In this document: piece after piece, positions 18,505 through 27,011 of the stretch
Position numbering within the stretch: position 1 is the stretch's first letter
Layout of the letters: every line of letters starts with the position of its first letter
NCBI GenBank assembly: GCA_964583155.1
Contig: CAZOUY010000010.1
Span: 1 to 51,603, forward strand
From: CAG-826 sp964583155
GTDB lineage: Bacteria; Bacillota_I; Bacilli_A; RFN20; CAG-826
Reading direction: 5' to 3'
DNA length: 51,603 bases
The notes under the pieces: generated by a model
The model's input: only the letters and a program-made list of their open reading frames with translations
Told to the model about the DNA's origin: nothing
Database searches by the model: none
Position numbers and translations under genes: made by a program

Positions 18505-20001
18505 ATGAAGAAAAAAGGATTACTAGTCATTTTAAGCGCACTATGCCTTCTCGGTGCTTGTGGTACTCATGATGATCTATCATCGGGGAGTCCAGCAAAT
18601 TTAGTTATCGATTTATCTTATCCATCGGGTGCGGAAGAGAATTATCAATGGCAAGAAAGAGAATATAAGGCCTTTCCTTCCTATCCGACCATCGCTTCCA
18701 ATCTTAATTATCAATTGAGCGATGACCAAAGCTATTATATTGTTTCTCGCTCAAGCGATACATCCAAAGCCTCGATTATCATTCCCACAACCTACAATGA
18801 TTTGCCGGTTAAAGAAATTGCCACCGAGGGCTTTGCGTATTTAAGCCAATTATCGACCATCTATATTCCTTCCAGCATCACGAAAATCGGCAATGGGGCC
18901 TTTAACGGCACCGCTTTAAAAACCGTTTATTATGATGCTCAGAATGTGGAGGATTTAAACGCCAAAAATTGGGTGTTTTATCCTTCGGATAATCAAAGCA
19001 TCAATTTTTATATCGGTCCTAGCGTTGAACGAATTCCGAATCGGCTGTTCTTTCCGCTCATGACCAATCCCAGCCTGGTTCCTCATGTTCGCAATATTTA
19101 TTTTGATCCCGATTGTCAGGTAAAGGAAATCGGTGATTATGCCTTTTATAAATTGAGCGAATTAAAGGCTATTTCTCTCCCCGATTCGGTTGAGAGCATT
19201 GGCGACTATGCATTTTATGAATGCGGATTAGATGATATTATTTTGCCAAGCTCCTTAAAGACAGTCGGCCGTTATGCTTTTGCGTATAACTCAATAAAGC
19301 ATGTGCGATTTAATGAATGTCTCGAGGACTTGGGAAACTATGCTTTTTATAGCTGTAAGGAATTAGAATATCTTAATCTTACTTCCACCATTTTGGAATC
19401 TCTTTCGAACTATGCTTTCGCTAATTGTTTGAAATTAACGACTTTGCTTTTACCAAATTCCTTGAAGAGGATCAACTGCGGAGCGTTTAAAAATAATGTC
19501 TCTTTGAATAATCTCAATATTCATAATAATGTTGAAATTGTCGAAGAAGAATCCTTTTATAATTGTTCTTCTTTGGGGGTTATCTCTTTAGGAACCGGTC
19601 TTAAAGTGATCGGCAATAGGGCCTTTGCTTCTTGTGTGAAGGTGAATAGGCTAATGATTAAAGCGGCTAATTTACAGGATTTATCCAATGATAATGGGGT
19701 CTTTATGAGCCTTGGAAAAGAAACCGATAATTTAAAGGTATTATTATGGGGCGTTAATTATATTCCCAAAAATCTCTTCTTTGCGAGTGGATTAAAGGAG
19801 GAGCAACCGCATATTCAACAATTGGTGTTGGATAACACGATTAACGAAATAGGCGAAAACGCTCTTTTCAATTTAGCTATTTCCGAAATCAGTTATGTGG
19901 GGACTATATCACAATGGAATGATATCACCATTCATGATTACAATACGATTTTAAATGATGTGGTTTGCTATCATAATCAAGTAGAAATCACAATTGATTA
20001 A
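18505..20001 (+). CDS. BspA-type leucine-rich-repeat surface lipoprotein
   Basis: Lipoprotein of 498 residues with a signal ending in LLGAC. The body is made of BspA/LRR_5-type repeats (IGDYAFYKLSEL, IGDYAFYECGL, VGRYAFAYNSI, LGNYAFYSCKEL and more), forming a solenoid of the kind seen in surface proteins of gut and oral bacteria and in trichomonads. An ATG at 18,499 is in frame, but the GGAAGGGAG sequence ends one base before it; ATG 18,505 has correct spacing and is preferred. It sits between nagA and a GH84 enzyme, so binding of host glycoprotein or polysaccharide is a reasonable but unproven role. Confidence 0.85.
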   Translation: MKKKGLLVILSALCLLGACGTHDDLSSGSPANLVIDLSYPSGAEENYQWQEREYKAFPSYPTIASNLNYQLSDDQSYYIVSRSSDTSKASIIIPTTYNDLPVKEIATEGFAYLSQLSTIYIPSSITKIGNGAFNGTALKTVYYDAQNVEDLNAKNWVFYPSDNQSINFYIGPSVERIPNRLFFPLMTNPSLVPHVRNIYFDPDCQVKEIGDYAFYKLSELKAISLPDSVESIGDYAFYECGLDDIILPSSLKTVGRYAFAYNSIKHVRFNECLEDLGNYAFYSCKELEYLNLTSTILESLSNYAFANCLKLTTLLLPNSLKRINCGAFKNNVSLNNLNIHNNVEIVEEESFYNCSSLGVISLGTGLKVIGNRAFASCVKVNRLMIKAANLQDLSNDNGVFMSLGKETDNLKVLLWGVNYIPKNLFFASGLKEEQPHIQQLVLDNTINEIGENALFNLAISEISYVGTISQWNDITIHDYNTILNDVVCYHNQVEITID

Positions 20002-20014
20002 AGGAGAACCGAAA

Positions 20015-22804
20015 ATGAAAAAAACAAGTAACAAATTCCTTTTAATTATCGCTGTCTCATTATTAACCGGTTGTGGAGGAAATAATATGAATGATAAACA
20101 GAGTGTCCAGCAGTTGACGGATCCGGAGATTATCGCTGAGGATGTGTCTCAAGTGGAATATGAGATTTATCCTAATCCCCAATATTTAGAATACAAGGAT
20201 TCGGTGATGCTTCTTAAAAAAGATGTCAATGTCGTTATTGATGATGGCGTTGATATCTATACCGAGAATAAGCTGGTTCAATTATTAACTAGTAAGAGCA
20301 TGCGAATTAATCGATGTGACCAAGTTGTCGAGGGCGGAAATCCGAATGTTTTGCTAGGTATTTATCAAAGCGGTGGAGCGGTCGATCAATATCTTAAGAC
20401 ACTTGATCTATCATATATTCTCGAAAAAAATGATGCTTATTATTTAGCTATTTCCAACCAATCAATCGTCATCTTAGGCAAGAATAGCGATTCCTGTTAT
20501 TATGGCTTGAGCACATTGGAGTTTATCCTTGAACAATCCAATCGTACGCTTCGTGAACTAGTGATTCGTGATTATAGCGATTCGAAATATCGTGGCTTTA
20601 TCGAAGGATATTATGGCATCCCTTGGACCAGCGAAGAGCGAATTGAATTAATGCGTTTTGGATCAAAGTTTAAGAGCAATATTTATATATACGCTCCTAA
20701 GGACGATTCCTATCATAGCACCAACTGGCGAGGTCTATATACCGATAATGATTTAGAGCTCTTGAAGAATCAGATCGAGGTCGGTCGTCAAACGAAAACG
20801 CGCTTTGCTTGGTCAATTCATCCGTTTATGAATCAAAAGATGACTTTAGAAAATTATAGTGATAGTTTACAAGCATTGCTTTTAAAGTTTTCGCAGGTTT
20901 ATGATGCCGGAGTACGTCAATTCGTTATTTCCGCTGATGATGTTTCGACGGATGGTGTTTCCTTCACGCAATATGGTGTTTTACATAAAAATTTGCTAAA
21001 CGATGTTGTGAACTGGTGCAATCAAAAGGGTGATTGCTATCCCTTAATCTTTGTTCCCAGTGCCTATTGTAGCGCCTCCAATACGGTTTTGCGGGTGGAT
21101 ATCGATGAATACTTCGAAGGCTTGATGGATGGCCTAGATGAGACGGTGGAAATAATGTGGACCGGTCATGGGGTAACAAGCTCCGTTTCAACAGGCGATT
21201 TTGATGTCTTTAGCGAACACACAAATGGAAGAAAAGCCTTTATGTGGCTGAATTGGCCGGTTAATGATTACGCCACCTCGCGACTATTATTGAGCAAAGC
21301 GGAGGTTCTTGATAAAGCATACGAAGATGAAGATGTTGAGTTTACAGGTATTGTGACCAATCCAATGCCGCAAGCGGAAGCATCGAAATTATCGATTTTT
21401 GCCGTTTGTGATTATACTTGGAATACGAAAAAATTCAATGTTGATCAGAGCTATCTCGACAGCTTTAAGTATGTTGAGGAAAGAGAAACAGCCAGTTTCT
21501 ATGAAATTGCGCAGCATTTAGCTAATACGACTCTTTATGAAAATAAGTATTTTGAAGAAGGAACGGAGCTGAAAAAGTTAATTAATAACTATAATTACGT
21601 TGTTAATAATAATTTGGATCCGACCAGTCGATTAGAGGCTTTGATCGCTTATTATGAAAAATTGATTTCCGCATGCGATTCATTCATCAATAATGCCAGC
21701 AATCGTGATTTGGTTTCTTCGATATCACCATGGGTGGAAGCGATAAAGGATACCGCACTTTGCACGAAGACCTATCTCGAAATTAAGAAAAACGAGAACA
21801 AAGTATCTATCGAAGAATTAAAAGAACAATTCAATGAAATAGATGCAGTCTATCAAAGAATCAAGACGCATAAAGCCCCGGTATTAAATACAATCACCTA
21901 TAATTATGACATGAAAACGGTCGATGTAGGAGTGGTGGTGCTTACGCCATTCTTGAATGAAATGCGTCAAGAAGTGAAGATGCTTTTAGGCGATGTCATC
22001 GTAACATATCAAGGCTTTACGAGCATTTATGAAGGCTCTTTAGACTTGATTAGTGATGGCGATGATTCAACCTATTGTTGGTTTGGAAGTGCACCTTCAA
22101 GCACGGCGTTTGTCCGCTTGGATTTCCGAAAAGAGGTTGAAATTCGTGATATTCGGGTTTTATTCGGTAACGCTAATGGCAGTACGGATTATATGAACGG
22201 AGTCTTAAGATATTCGACCGATGGCGTTAATTTTACCACTATACAATCGTTATCGGGAGCTTTAACTGTCGTTGACTTACGTGATAATCCTCTTCAGGCT
22301 CGTTATCTTGATATCTATAATTCGGGAACGGAAACCTGGGTTTCTGTCAAGGATTTCTCCATCAATAATTTGAAGGATGATGCAGTCAAGGTCTATTATA
22401 ATGCTGGAGTGGCCGATGAAGGACTTCCGATTGTCGATGCTAGTGTTCATCCGGTTGATCATATGGTCGATGGTGATATGAGCACTTATACATGGTTTGA
22501 TTGGCATAGTCCGGCGGGCTCCTATATTATTTTAGATTATCGCAAGATTGAGGATGTTAATAATATTTATATTTATCAAGGTGTTGATGAGCATCCCTAT
22601 GATTACTTTGAAAGCGTCAGCTTCTTCTATTCGATCGATGGCGAGAATTATCTTCCGATCGGCGAAAGCGTTTATGAAAATCAAAAGGATATCTTCATCG
22701 ATCTATCATCCGCGCCTATTCAGGCTCGATATATCAAAATAGTGTCCAACAATCGTAACGCGAATGGAGTAACAATTTCGGAATTTGGCATCAATCATCA
22801 ATAA
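20015..22804 (+). CDS. GH84 beta-N-acetylglucosaminidase lipoprotein with discoidin domains
   Basis: Surface lipoprotein of 929 residues that should release N-acetylglucosamine from glycans. The lipobox is LLTGC. An N-terminal GH20b-like domain (about 40-180) is followed by the GH84 barrel, which opens with RGFIEGYYGIPWTSEER and continues with IYAPKDDSYHSTNWRGLY. The catalytic aspartate pair is Asp308-Asp309 in VISADDVSTDG. After a helical region, two F5/8 type C (CBM32-like) domains occupy the last 300 residues (each with a DGDxSTYxWF motif). The longer frame starting at 19,994 overlaps the gene before; AAGGAG at 20,001 points to ATG 20,015. Last gene before a strong terminator. Relatives include bacterial NagJ-type O-GlcNAcases and hyaluronidases so named; mucin or O-GlcNAc glycans are likely targets. 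Confidence 0.92.
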   Translation: MKKTSNKFLLIIAVSLLTGCGGNNMNDKQSVQQLTDPEIIAEDVSQVEYEIYPNPQYLEYKDSVMLLKKDVNVVIDDGVDIYTENKLVQLLTSKSMRINRCDQVVEGGNPNVLLGIYQSGGAVDQYLKTLDLSYILEKNDAYYLAISNQSIVILGKNSDSCYYGLSTLEFILEQSNRTLRELVIRDYSDSKYRGFIEGYYGIPWTSEERIELMRFGSKFKSNIYIYAPKDDSYHSTNWRGLYTDNDLELLKNQIEVGRQTKTRFAWSIHPFMNQKMTLENYSDSLQALLLKFSQVYDAGVRQFVISADDVSTDGVSFTQYGVLHKNLLNDVVNWCNQKGDCYPLIFVPSAYCSASNTVLRVDIDEYFEGLMDGLDETVEIMWTGHGVTSSVSTGDFDVFSEHTNGRKAFMWLNWPVNDYATSRLLLSKAEVLDKAYEDEDVEFTGIVTNPMPQAEASKLSIFAVCDYTWNTKKFNVDQSYLDSFKYVEERETASFYEIAQHLANTTLYENKYFEEGTELKKLINNYNYVVNNNLDPTSRLEALIAYYEKLISACDSFINNASNRDLVSSISPWVEAIKDTALCTKTYLEIKKNENKVSIEELKEQFNEIDAVYQRIKTHKAPVLNTITYNYDMKTVDVGVVVLTPFLNEMRQEVKMLLGDVIVTYQGFTSIYEGSLDLISDGDDSTYCWFGSAPSSTAFVRLDFRKEVEIRDIRVLFGNANGSTDYMNGVLRYSTDGVNFTTIQSLSGALTVVDLRDNPLQARYLDIYNSGTETWVSVKDFSINNLKDDAVKVYYNAGVADEGLPIVDASVHPVDHMVDGDMSTYTWFDWHSPAGSYIILDYRKIEDVNNIYIYQGVDEHPYDYFESVSFFYSIDGENYLPIGESVYENQKDIFIDLSSAPIQARYIKIVSNNRNANGVTISEFGINHQ

Positions 22805-22840
22805 AAAAGTCGTAGCTTAGGGCTACGGCTTTTCTTTTTG
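22804..22840. terminator. Bidirectional terminator between the glycan operon and the ROK gene
   Basis: A 9-bp stem (22,808-22,816 with 22,822-22,830, one G-T pair) and a 5-base loop, with a T-rich run after it on the plus strand and an A-run before it. It can end both the GH84 gene and the converging ROK gene. Confidence 0.85.
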
Positions 22841-24199
22841 CTATAAGTAGGAAGCGGCTATTGCTTGCTCGATTTGGCGGTTTTGACTCTCTAGGCTATG
22901 AACGATTATTAAAGAGCAATTATCCAATGTCAGTAATGTGTGGCGGCAGGAGTCTAATAAAATATCGCCACCTCGACCATTCATAACGCCACCTAAGATC
23001 AGAACATGTTCAATTTTATAAAACATTTGGTAATACGCAATAGCGTACGCCAAATATTGACCCATGGTTTGGAATATTGAAATAGCATGCGGATTATTCT
23101 CTTCGACGCTTTTTTGAATGGACTTAACCTTTTCGGAAGCCGATAAGTGGGAATCTAATTCCATATGGTAAAGATTGGCTAAGGATAAAATTCCTTCTTG
23201 ACATAAATAGGACGCTCCGGTTCCATAATCCAATGACCACGGATCAACATCGGAATTCTTATCCCAAATAAAGGGGACAAAGGCTAACTCATTAAGCCAT
23301 CCATTTAGATTTCCGTCGTGATCGATGTAGCCTGCGGCTTCACTTGTTCCCATGGAAATACCTAATAGGCAATGCTGATTTAGCTTTTTAGATCCGGAAA
23401 GAGCAGTGACATCGCCATCATTGGCGACACGAAAATGAATGGGATGATGGAGCTTTTTAACGATTTCATTTTGAATTTTTATAAAAATATTCCTAATGTC
23501 CTCTTGGAATTGCTCATCCTTAACATTCATAAAGAGAACCGAAATATGCACTTGATTATTAAAAAAGATACCTGCGCTAGAAATACCGATAGATTCAACA
23601 TCACCATCGAGCTTTAAAAGGGCTTCATCGATCGCCGATTGAATCATTCTTTTATGATATTGGGGATTATTTTGCACTTTGGGGGTCCATGGTATAACGT
23701 TGCTCCAGAGCAAATTATCGTTTTCCATAGCACATATTTTAATATGCGTGCCACCTAGGTCAAGGCCGATACGCTTTTGATAGGAGATATGCGGCAAAGC
23801 TACGGATTCCTCCTTCAAAGACGGCATTTTAGAGGGCGAACGTTCTATAAAAGAAAACCGATGATGATAAATTGATTGCATAAAATTCACATCAAAGGAG
23901 CGCTGGCCATGGAAAGAAAAGGTTGCTTTTAGTCGGGTGAATAAGCTATGTGGTCCCGCATAATATACGCGATATCCGCCAACAATCCATAATAAGGACT
24001 TAATAATTCTTTCGGTTAGTAAATAATTCCTATCATCCGCTAGACCCTCCGGGAATATATCAAATTCAAAGCGATAAATGCTTTTATTTGTTCTTTCGAT
24101 AGCAATAATCAGATGCTCTTTATTAGGAAAAGCCTTAACTTCTGCTTGAAAAGAATCCCATACTTGTAGAGCAGATAAATAATTATTGGCGTCCTTCAT
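22841..24199 (-). CDS. ROK family sugar kinase-like protein with an unusual N-terminal domain
   Basis: A 452-residue protein whose C-terminal 310 residues form a ROK kinase: RIGLDLGGTHIKIC is the ATP phosphate loop, RVANDGDVTALSG holds the catalytic Asp, and GISMGTSEAAGYID and LGGVMNGRGGD are later ATP-site elements. The first 140 residues are an extra domain of unknown type, with no helix-turn-helix evident. The Cys-rich zinc motif of many ROK glucokinases is absent. The start ATG 24,199 follows GGAGG by 9 bases; an in-frame TTG at 24,208 is less likely. GlcNAc or glucose phosphorylation is plausible next to nagA, nagB and GH84, because imported free sugars need a kinase. Confidence 0.8.
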   Translation of the reverse strand: MKDANNYLSALQVWDSFQAEVKAFPNKEHLIIAIERTNKSIYRFEFDIFPEGLADDRNYLLTERIIKSLLWIVGGYRVYYAGPHSLFTRLKATFSFHGQRSFDVNFMQSIYHHRFSFIERSPSKMPSLKEESVALPHISYQKRIGLDLGGTHIKICAMENDNLLWSNVIPWTPKVQNNPQYHKRMIQSAIDEALLKLDGDVESIGISSAGIFFNNQVHISVLFMNVKDEQFQEDIRNIFIKIQNEIVKKLHHPIHFRVANDGDVTALSGSKKLNQHCLLGISMGTSEAAGYIDHDGNLNGWLNELAFVPFIWDKNSDVDPWSLDYGTGASYLCQEGILSLANLYHMELDSHLSASEKVKSIQKSVEENNPHAISIFQTMGQYLAYAIAYYQMFYKIEHVLILGGVMNGRGGDILLDSCRHTLLTLDNCSLIIVHSLESQNRQIEQAIAASYL

Positions 24200-24225
24200 A
24201 TTTATCAACCTCCGTTATCTAACGT

Positions 24226-24256
24226 TGATAATATTTTATCATGATTAATTTACCAA
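24226..24256 (-). promoter_or_regulatory. Promoter of the ROK gene with an overlapping TGATAA palindrome
   Basis: On the minus strand TTGGTA (24,251-24,256), a 17-base spacer and TATTAT (24,228-24,233). A perfect inverted repeat TGATAA-TATT-TTATCA (24,226-24,241) covers the -10 box and could be an operator. Which protein would bind is unknown; the ROK repressor at 6497 is one candidate. Confidence 0.5.
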
Positions 24257-24354
24257 TAAAATAGGTAAGCATCATGTTTTGTGTTGTACTTTTTAAAGAT
24301 ATTGGTGTGTGTTCTGTGCTTTTTATATTTTTTTAACATTATTAAAAAATACAA

Positions 24355-24383
24355 TTTACTTTTTGATTATTATCACCTATAAT
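24355..24383 (+). promoter_or_regulatory. Promoter of the glycerophosphodiesterase-domain gene
   Basis: TTTACT (24,355-24,360), 17 bases, then a perfect TATAAT (24,378-24,383). It lies in the 250-base divergent region between the ROK gene and the surface protein gene, and gives a leader of about 60 bases. Confidence 0.55.
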
Positions 24384-24450
24384 AAGAATAAAGATATCTA
24401 TCTCTACCATAATTTAAAGATAAAATCAATTTATGAAAGGAAATATGTTT

Positions 24451-26994
24451 ATGAAAACAAAAAAAGTATTATTTCTATTACCGATGTTTTTAGGGCTTTT
24501 TATTGGTAGTCTCGTTACCAATAATGAAGAATTAGCGCTGGCAGAAGATACAAAAACCGGCGAAAGCTATATCATAGATAGCTTTGCGACTATTCCCGAT
24601 AATTGGAGCATGAATAGTGCTTGTGATTTATCGCATACCGCTATCGAAGCACAAAATAATGAATTGCTAGTTTCGCATTCGGGAACTAATGGTGGCGTCA
24701 GTAATTTCTATGGATTTATGTCCACAATCGCCGAAGATTATACTTTTGAAGATTTTACTTTTACCATGCGCTTTAAAATGATTTCGGCTGAAAACACTTC
24801 GCGATGGTTCGGCATTGCTTATCATACTCAAGGAACAGGCGCGACCACTAAAGGCTACTTAATGAATTATCGTCAGGATGGCACTAGTGCCGCTTCGGCA
24901 TTTGTGAAAGGATCTTTCGTCGATGAAGCTAAGGTTGATACCGGTGTACCTTTAAATGATAATCAATATCATACGATTAAAATTGTGATGGATGGATCTA
25001 CATCGCGTCATTATATTGATAATAATTTGATAACTTCATGGGATGTGAATATTAAAAATACGACGCCGTTAGGTGTCAATGAATATCTCGCTAGCGGAGG
25101 CTTTTCTTTGATAGTTAATCGCTCTGTTCTTTCTATTCAAAGCGTGAGCATCAGTCCGGTGGCGGAAAGGGTTAGTGATGATGAAAAGCAAATTGATAAT
25201 GATTTAGTTTCGACTTATCGCTGGAATTCGTCGCTTATTAACTTTCCAACGGTGGTGGCGAAAATAAACTCACAAGATGCTTTAACCAAAATAAACGAAA
25301 CCAGTGTGAAACCATCCAATGTGATATTAAGGATGGATCAAAACGCGAATATCGTTGATGATAACAATAGCGTAATCGATACATTTTATAATGTATATGT
25401 GGATGCTATAAAAAAACAGGCCATTCCTGTTATTCATATTGAAACGCAGGCAGAGGGCGAGGCCTTAGCTTCCTTTTTAAAAACACGTATCGATATTTTG
25501 GATTTGGCTGTGATGTCCAGCAATGCGGATTATATTATGAGTGTTCGTCAAAATAACACCAAAATTCGCGGTATCCTTTTAGCGACTACTGATAATCTTG
25601 AAATGTATTCTTTAGTTAAAAGAAGCCAAGAATGCGGAGCCGCGACGATTATTCTTCCCCAAGAGTTGGCCACTATGGCGAATGTTACTTTCTTGCAGGC
25701 CCGCTTTAAAACCGTTTGGGTTGAAGCGGCATCAATAAAGGACATGGACCTTTATCAATCCATCAATAGCGGAGCGATGGGAATCGTGACTTCCGATTAT
25801 GAAAAAGTATATCAAACATATGAGAAGTATGATGCAAATGCAACCACCAGAGCCGGATTTAATGTTGCGCATCGAGGCTTAACGAATTCGTATAATGAAA
25901 ATTCGCTTTCCGGGATGGCGGCCGCTATCGAAAAGGGAGCTACGCATCTTGAGATCGATTGCTATTTAACAACCGATCAAGAGATTGTCATTATGCATGA
26001 TGCCGACATCAGCCGCACCACGAATGGCAGCGGAAATATTGAAAGCTATTCTTTAGCGGAATTACGGGAATTCAAATTAGATGTCTATGAACCATATGAA
26101 GATATTCCCACTTTGGATGATGTTATTTCATTGGTCGCAAACACCGACGTTGTGATTGTGCTGGAAGTTAAATCCGCGAAAGGTGCGATTGTGGGCTGTA
26201 TCAGGAATAAATTAACGCAATACGATTGCTATGATCAAGTGGTGTCTATTTCCTTTAATCGCGATATTTTAGGATTAATGAAAAGGGATTTAAAGGAAGT
26301 TCCTATTGCCTTTTTAGGAGCAGTCAATACGACTAATATCGCAGACAAATTGGTGGAAATGGGGCAATATCACTATGTTTTCGATACCGATTATTCCAAT
26401 ACCTCCCGGGAATTTAATGAATATTATTTACGGGATCGTGGCATAACCGGATGGTATTGGACATTCGATAATACTGCGAAGACCGAATTGGTGGCGATTG
26501 CCAATGGTTATGTCGGTATTACCAATAATGTGGCCGAGCGATTCGCCAAAAAAGTACAATACATCGTAGGTCAATCTTATCAGCTACAGAAGGATGAGGA
26601 TTTATCATCGTTAATTAATTTGGATGTTTTGGTGCATTTCTATGATGGTAGTGAAGAAAAGATTGCGGGCGAGATTTTTGCCTATGAAGATCAAGGTGAA
26701 TATTATAATGTTATTTGTCGCTTAGAAGTCGGATCCACGATTTCCGGAGGGCGAACCCAAACCTTTTACACGCAAATGTTTGCCGTGAAAAAGTATAAAG
26801 AGGTTAATCCGATCGATCCTCCAATCGACGAACCCTCATCTTCGATCACTCCTTTGGATCCAAGCAGCAGCAGTGCAAGCATTTCCTCTAGTAGTGCTAT
26901 AAAAAGTAACAAATGCGGTCAATCATCTGCGAATCTCTTATATTTGATGTCATTAATAATTGTTATGGGAATAATTGTCATCAAGAAAAAATAA
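24451..26994 (+). CDS. Membrane-anchored surface protein with glycerophosphodiester phosphodiesterase domain
   Basis: A surface protein of 847 residues. A signal peptide is followed by a concanavalin-like beta-sandwich (about 30-240, FTMRFKMISAENTSRWFGIAY), a middle region, and a GDPD domain that opens with NVAHRGLTNSYNENS. Catalytic residues are visible in HRG (His about 474), LEIDCYLTTDQ (Glu and Asp) and VIMHD (second His). The GDPD domain should cut glycerophosphodiesters such as lipid head groups or teichoic acid. A Ser-rich linker (SSSSASISSSS) leads to a C-terminal membrane helix and KKK tail. ATGs at 24,433 and 24,445 are in frame, but GAAAGGA at 24,434 suits ATG 24,451 better. Confidence 0.85.
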   Translation: MKTKKVLFLLPMFLGLFIGSLVTNNEELALAEDTKTGESYIIDSFATIPDNWSMNSACDLSHTAIEAQNNELLVSHSGTNGGVSNFYGFMSTIAEDYTFEDFTFTMRFKMISAENTSRWFGIAYHTQGTGATTKGYLMNYRQDGTSAASAFVKGSFVDEAKVDTGVPLNDNQYHTIKIVMDGSTSRHYIDNNLITSWDVNIKNTTPLGVNEYLASGGFSLIVNRSVLSIQSVSISPVAERVSDDEKQIDNDLVSTYRWNSSLINFPTVVAKINSQDALTKINETSVKPSNVILRMDQNANIVDDNNSVIDTFYNVYVDAIKKQAIPVIHIETQAEGEALASFLKTRIDILDLAVMSSNADYIMSVRQNNTKIRGILLATTDNLEMYSLVKRSQECGAATIILPQELATMANVTFLQARFKTVWVEAASIKDMDLYQSINSGAMGIVTSDYEKVYQTYEKYDANATTRAGFNVAHRGLTNSYNENSLSGMAAAIEKGATHLEIDCYLTTDQEIVIMHDADISRTTNGSGNIESYSLAELREFKLDVYEPYEDIPTLDDVISLVANTDVVIVLEVKSAKGAIVGCIRNKLTQYDCYDQVVSISFNRDILGLMKRDLKEVPIAFLGAVNTTNIADKLVEMGQYHYVFDTDYSNTSREFNEYYLRDRGITGWYWTFDNTAKTELVAIANGYVGITNNVAERFAKKVQYIVGQSYQLQKDEDLSSLINLDVLVHFYDGSEEKIAGEIFAYEDQGEYYNVICRLEVGSTISGGRTQTFYTQMFAVKKYKEVNPIDPPIDEPSSSITPLDPSSSSASISSSSAIKSNKCGQSSANLLYLMSLIIVMGIIVIKKK

Positions 26995-27011
26995 AAGAAA
27001 GGAAGGTTAGT

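Noticed and set aside
1..22804. Mycoplasma-type genetic code with TGA as tryptophan
   Set aside because: TGA ends nagB, nagA and other complete genes, and tryptophan is written TGG.
24309..24509. Small frame in the divergent region before the GDPD gene
   Set aside because: It runs through the promoter into the real gene in another frame and has no ribosome binding site.
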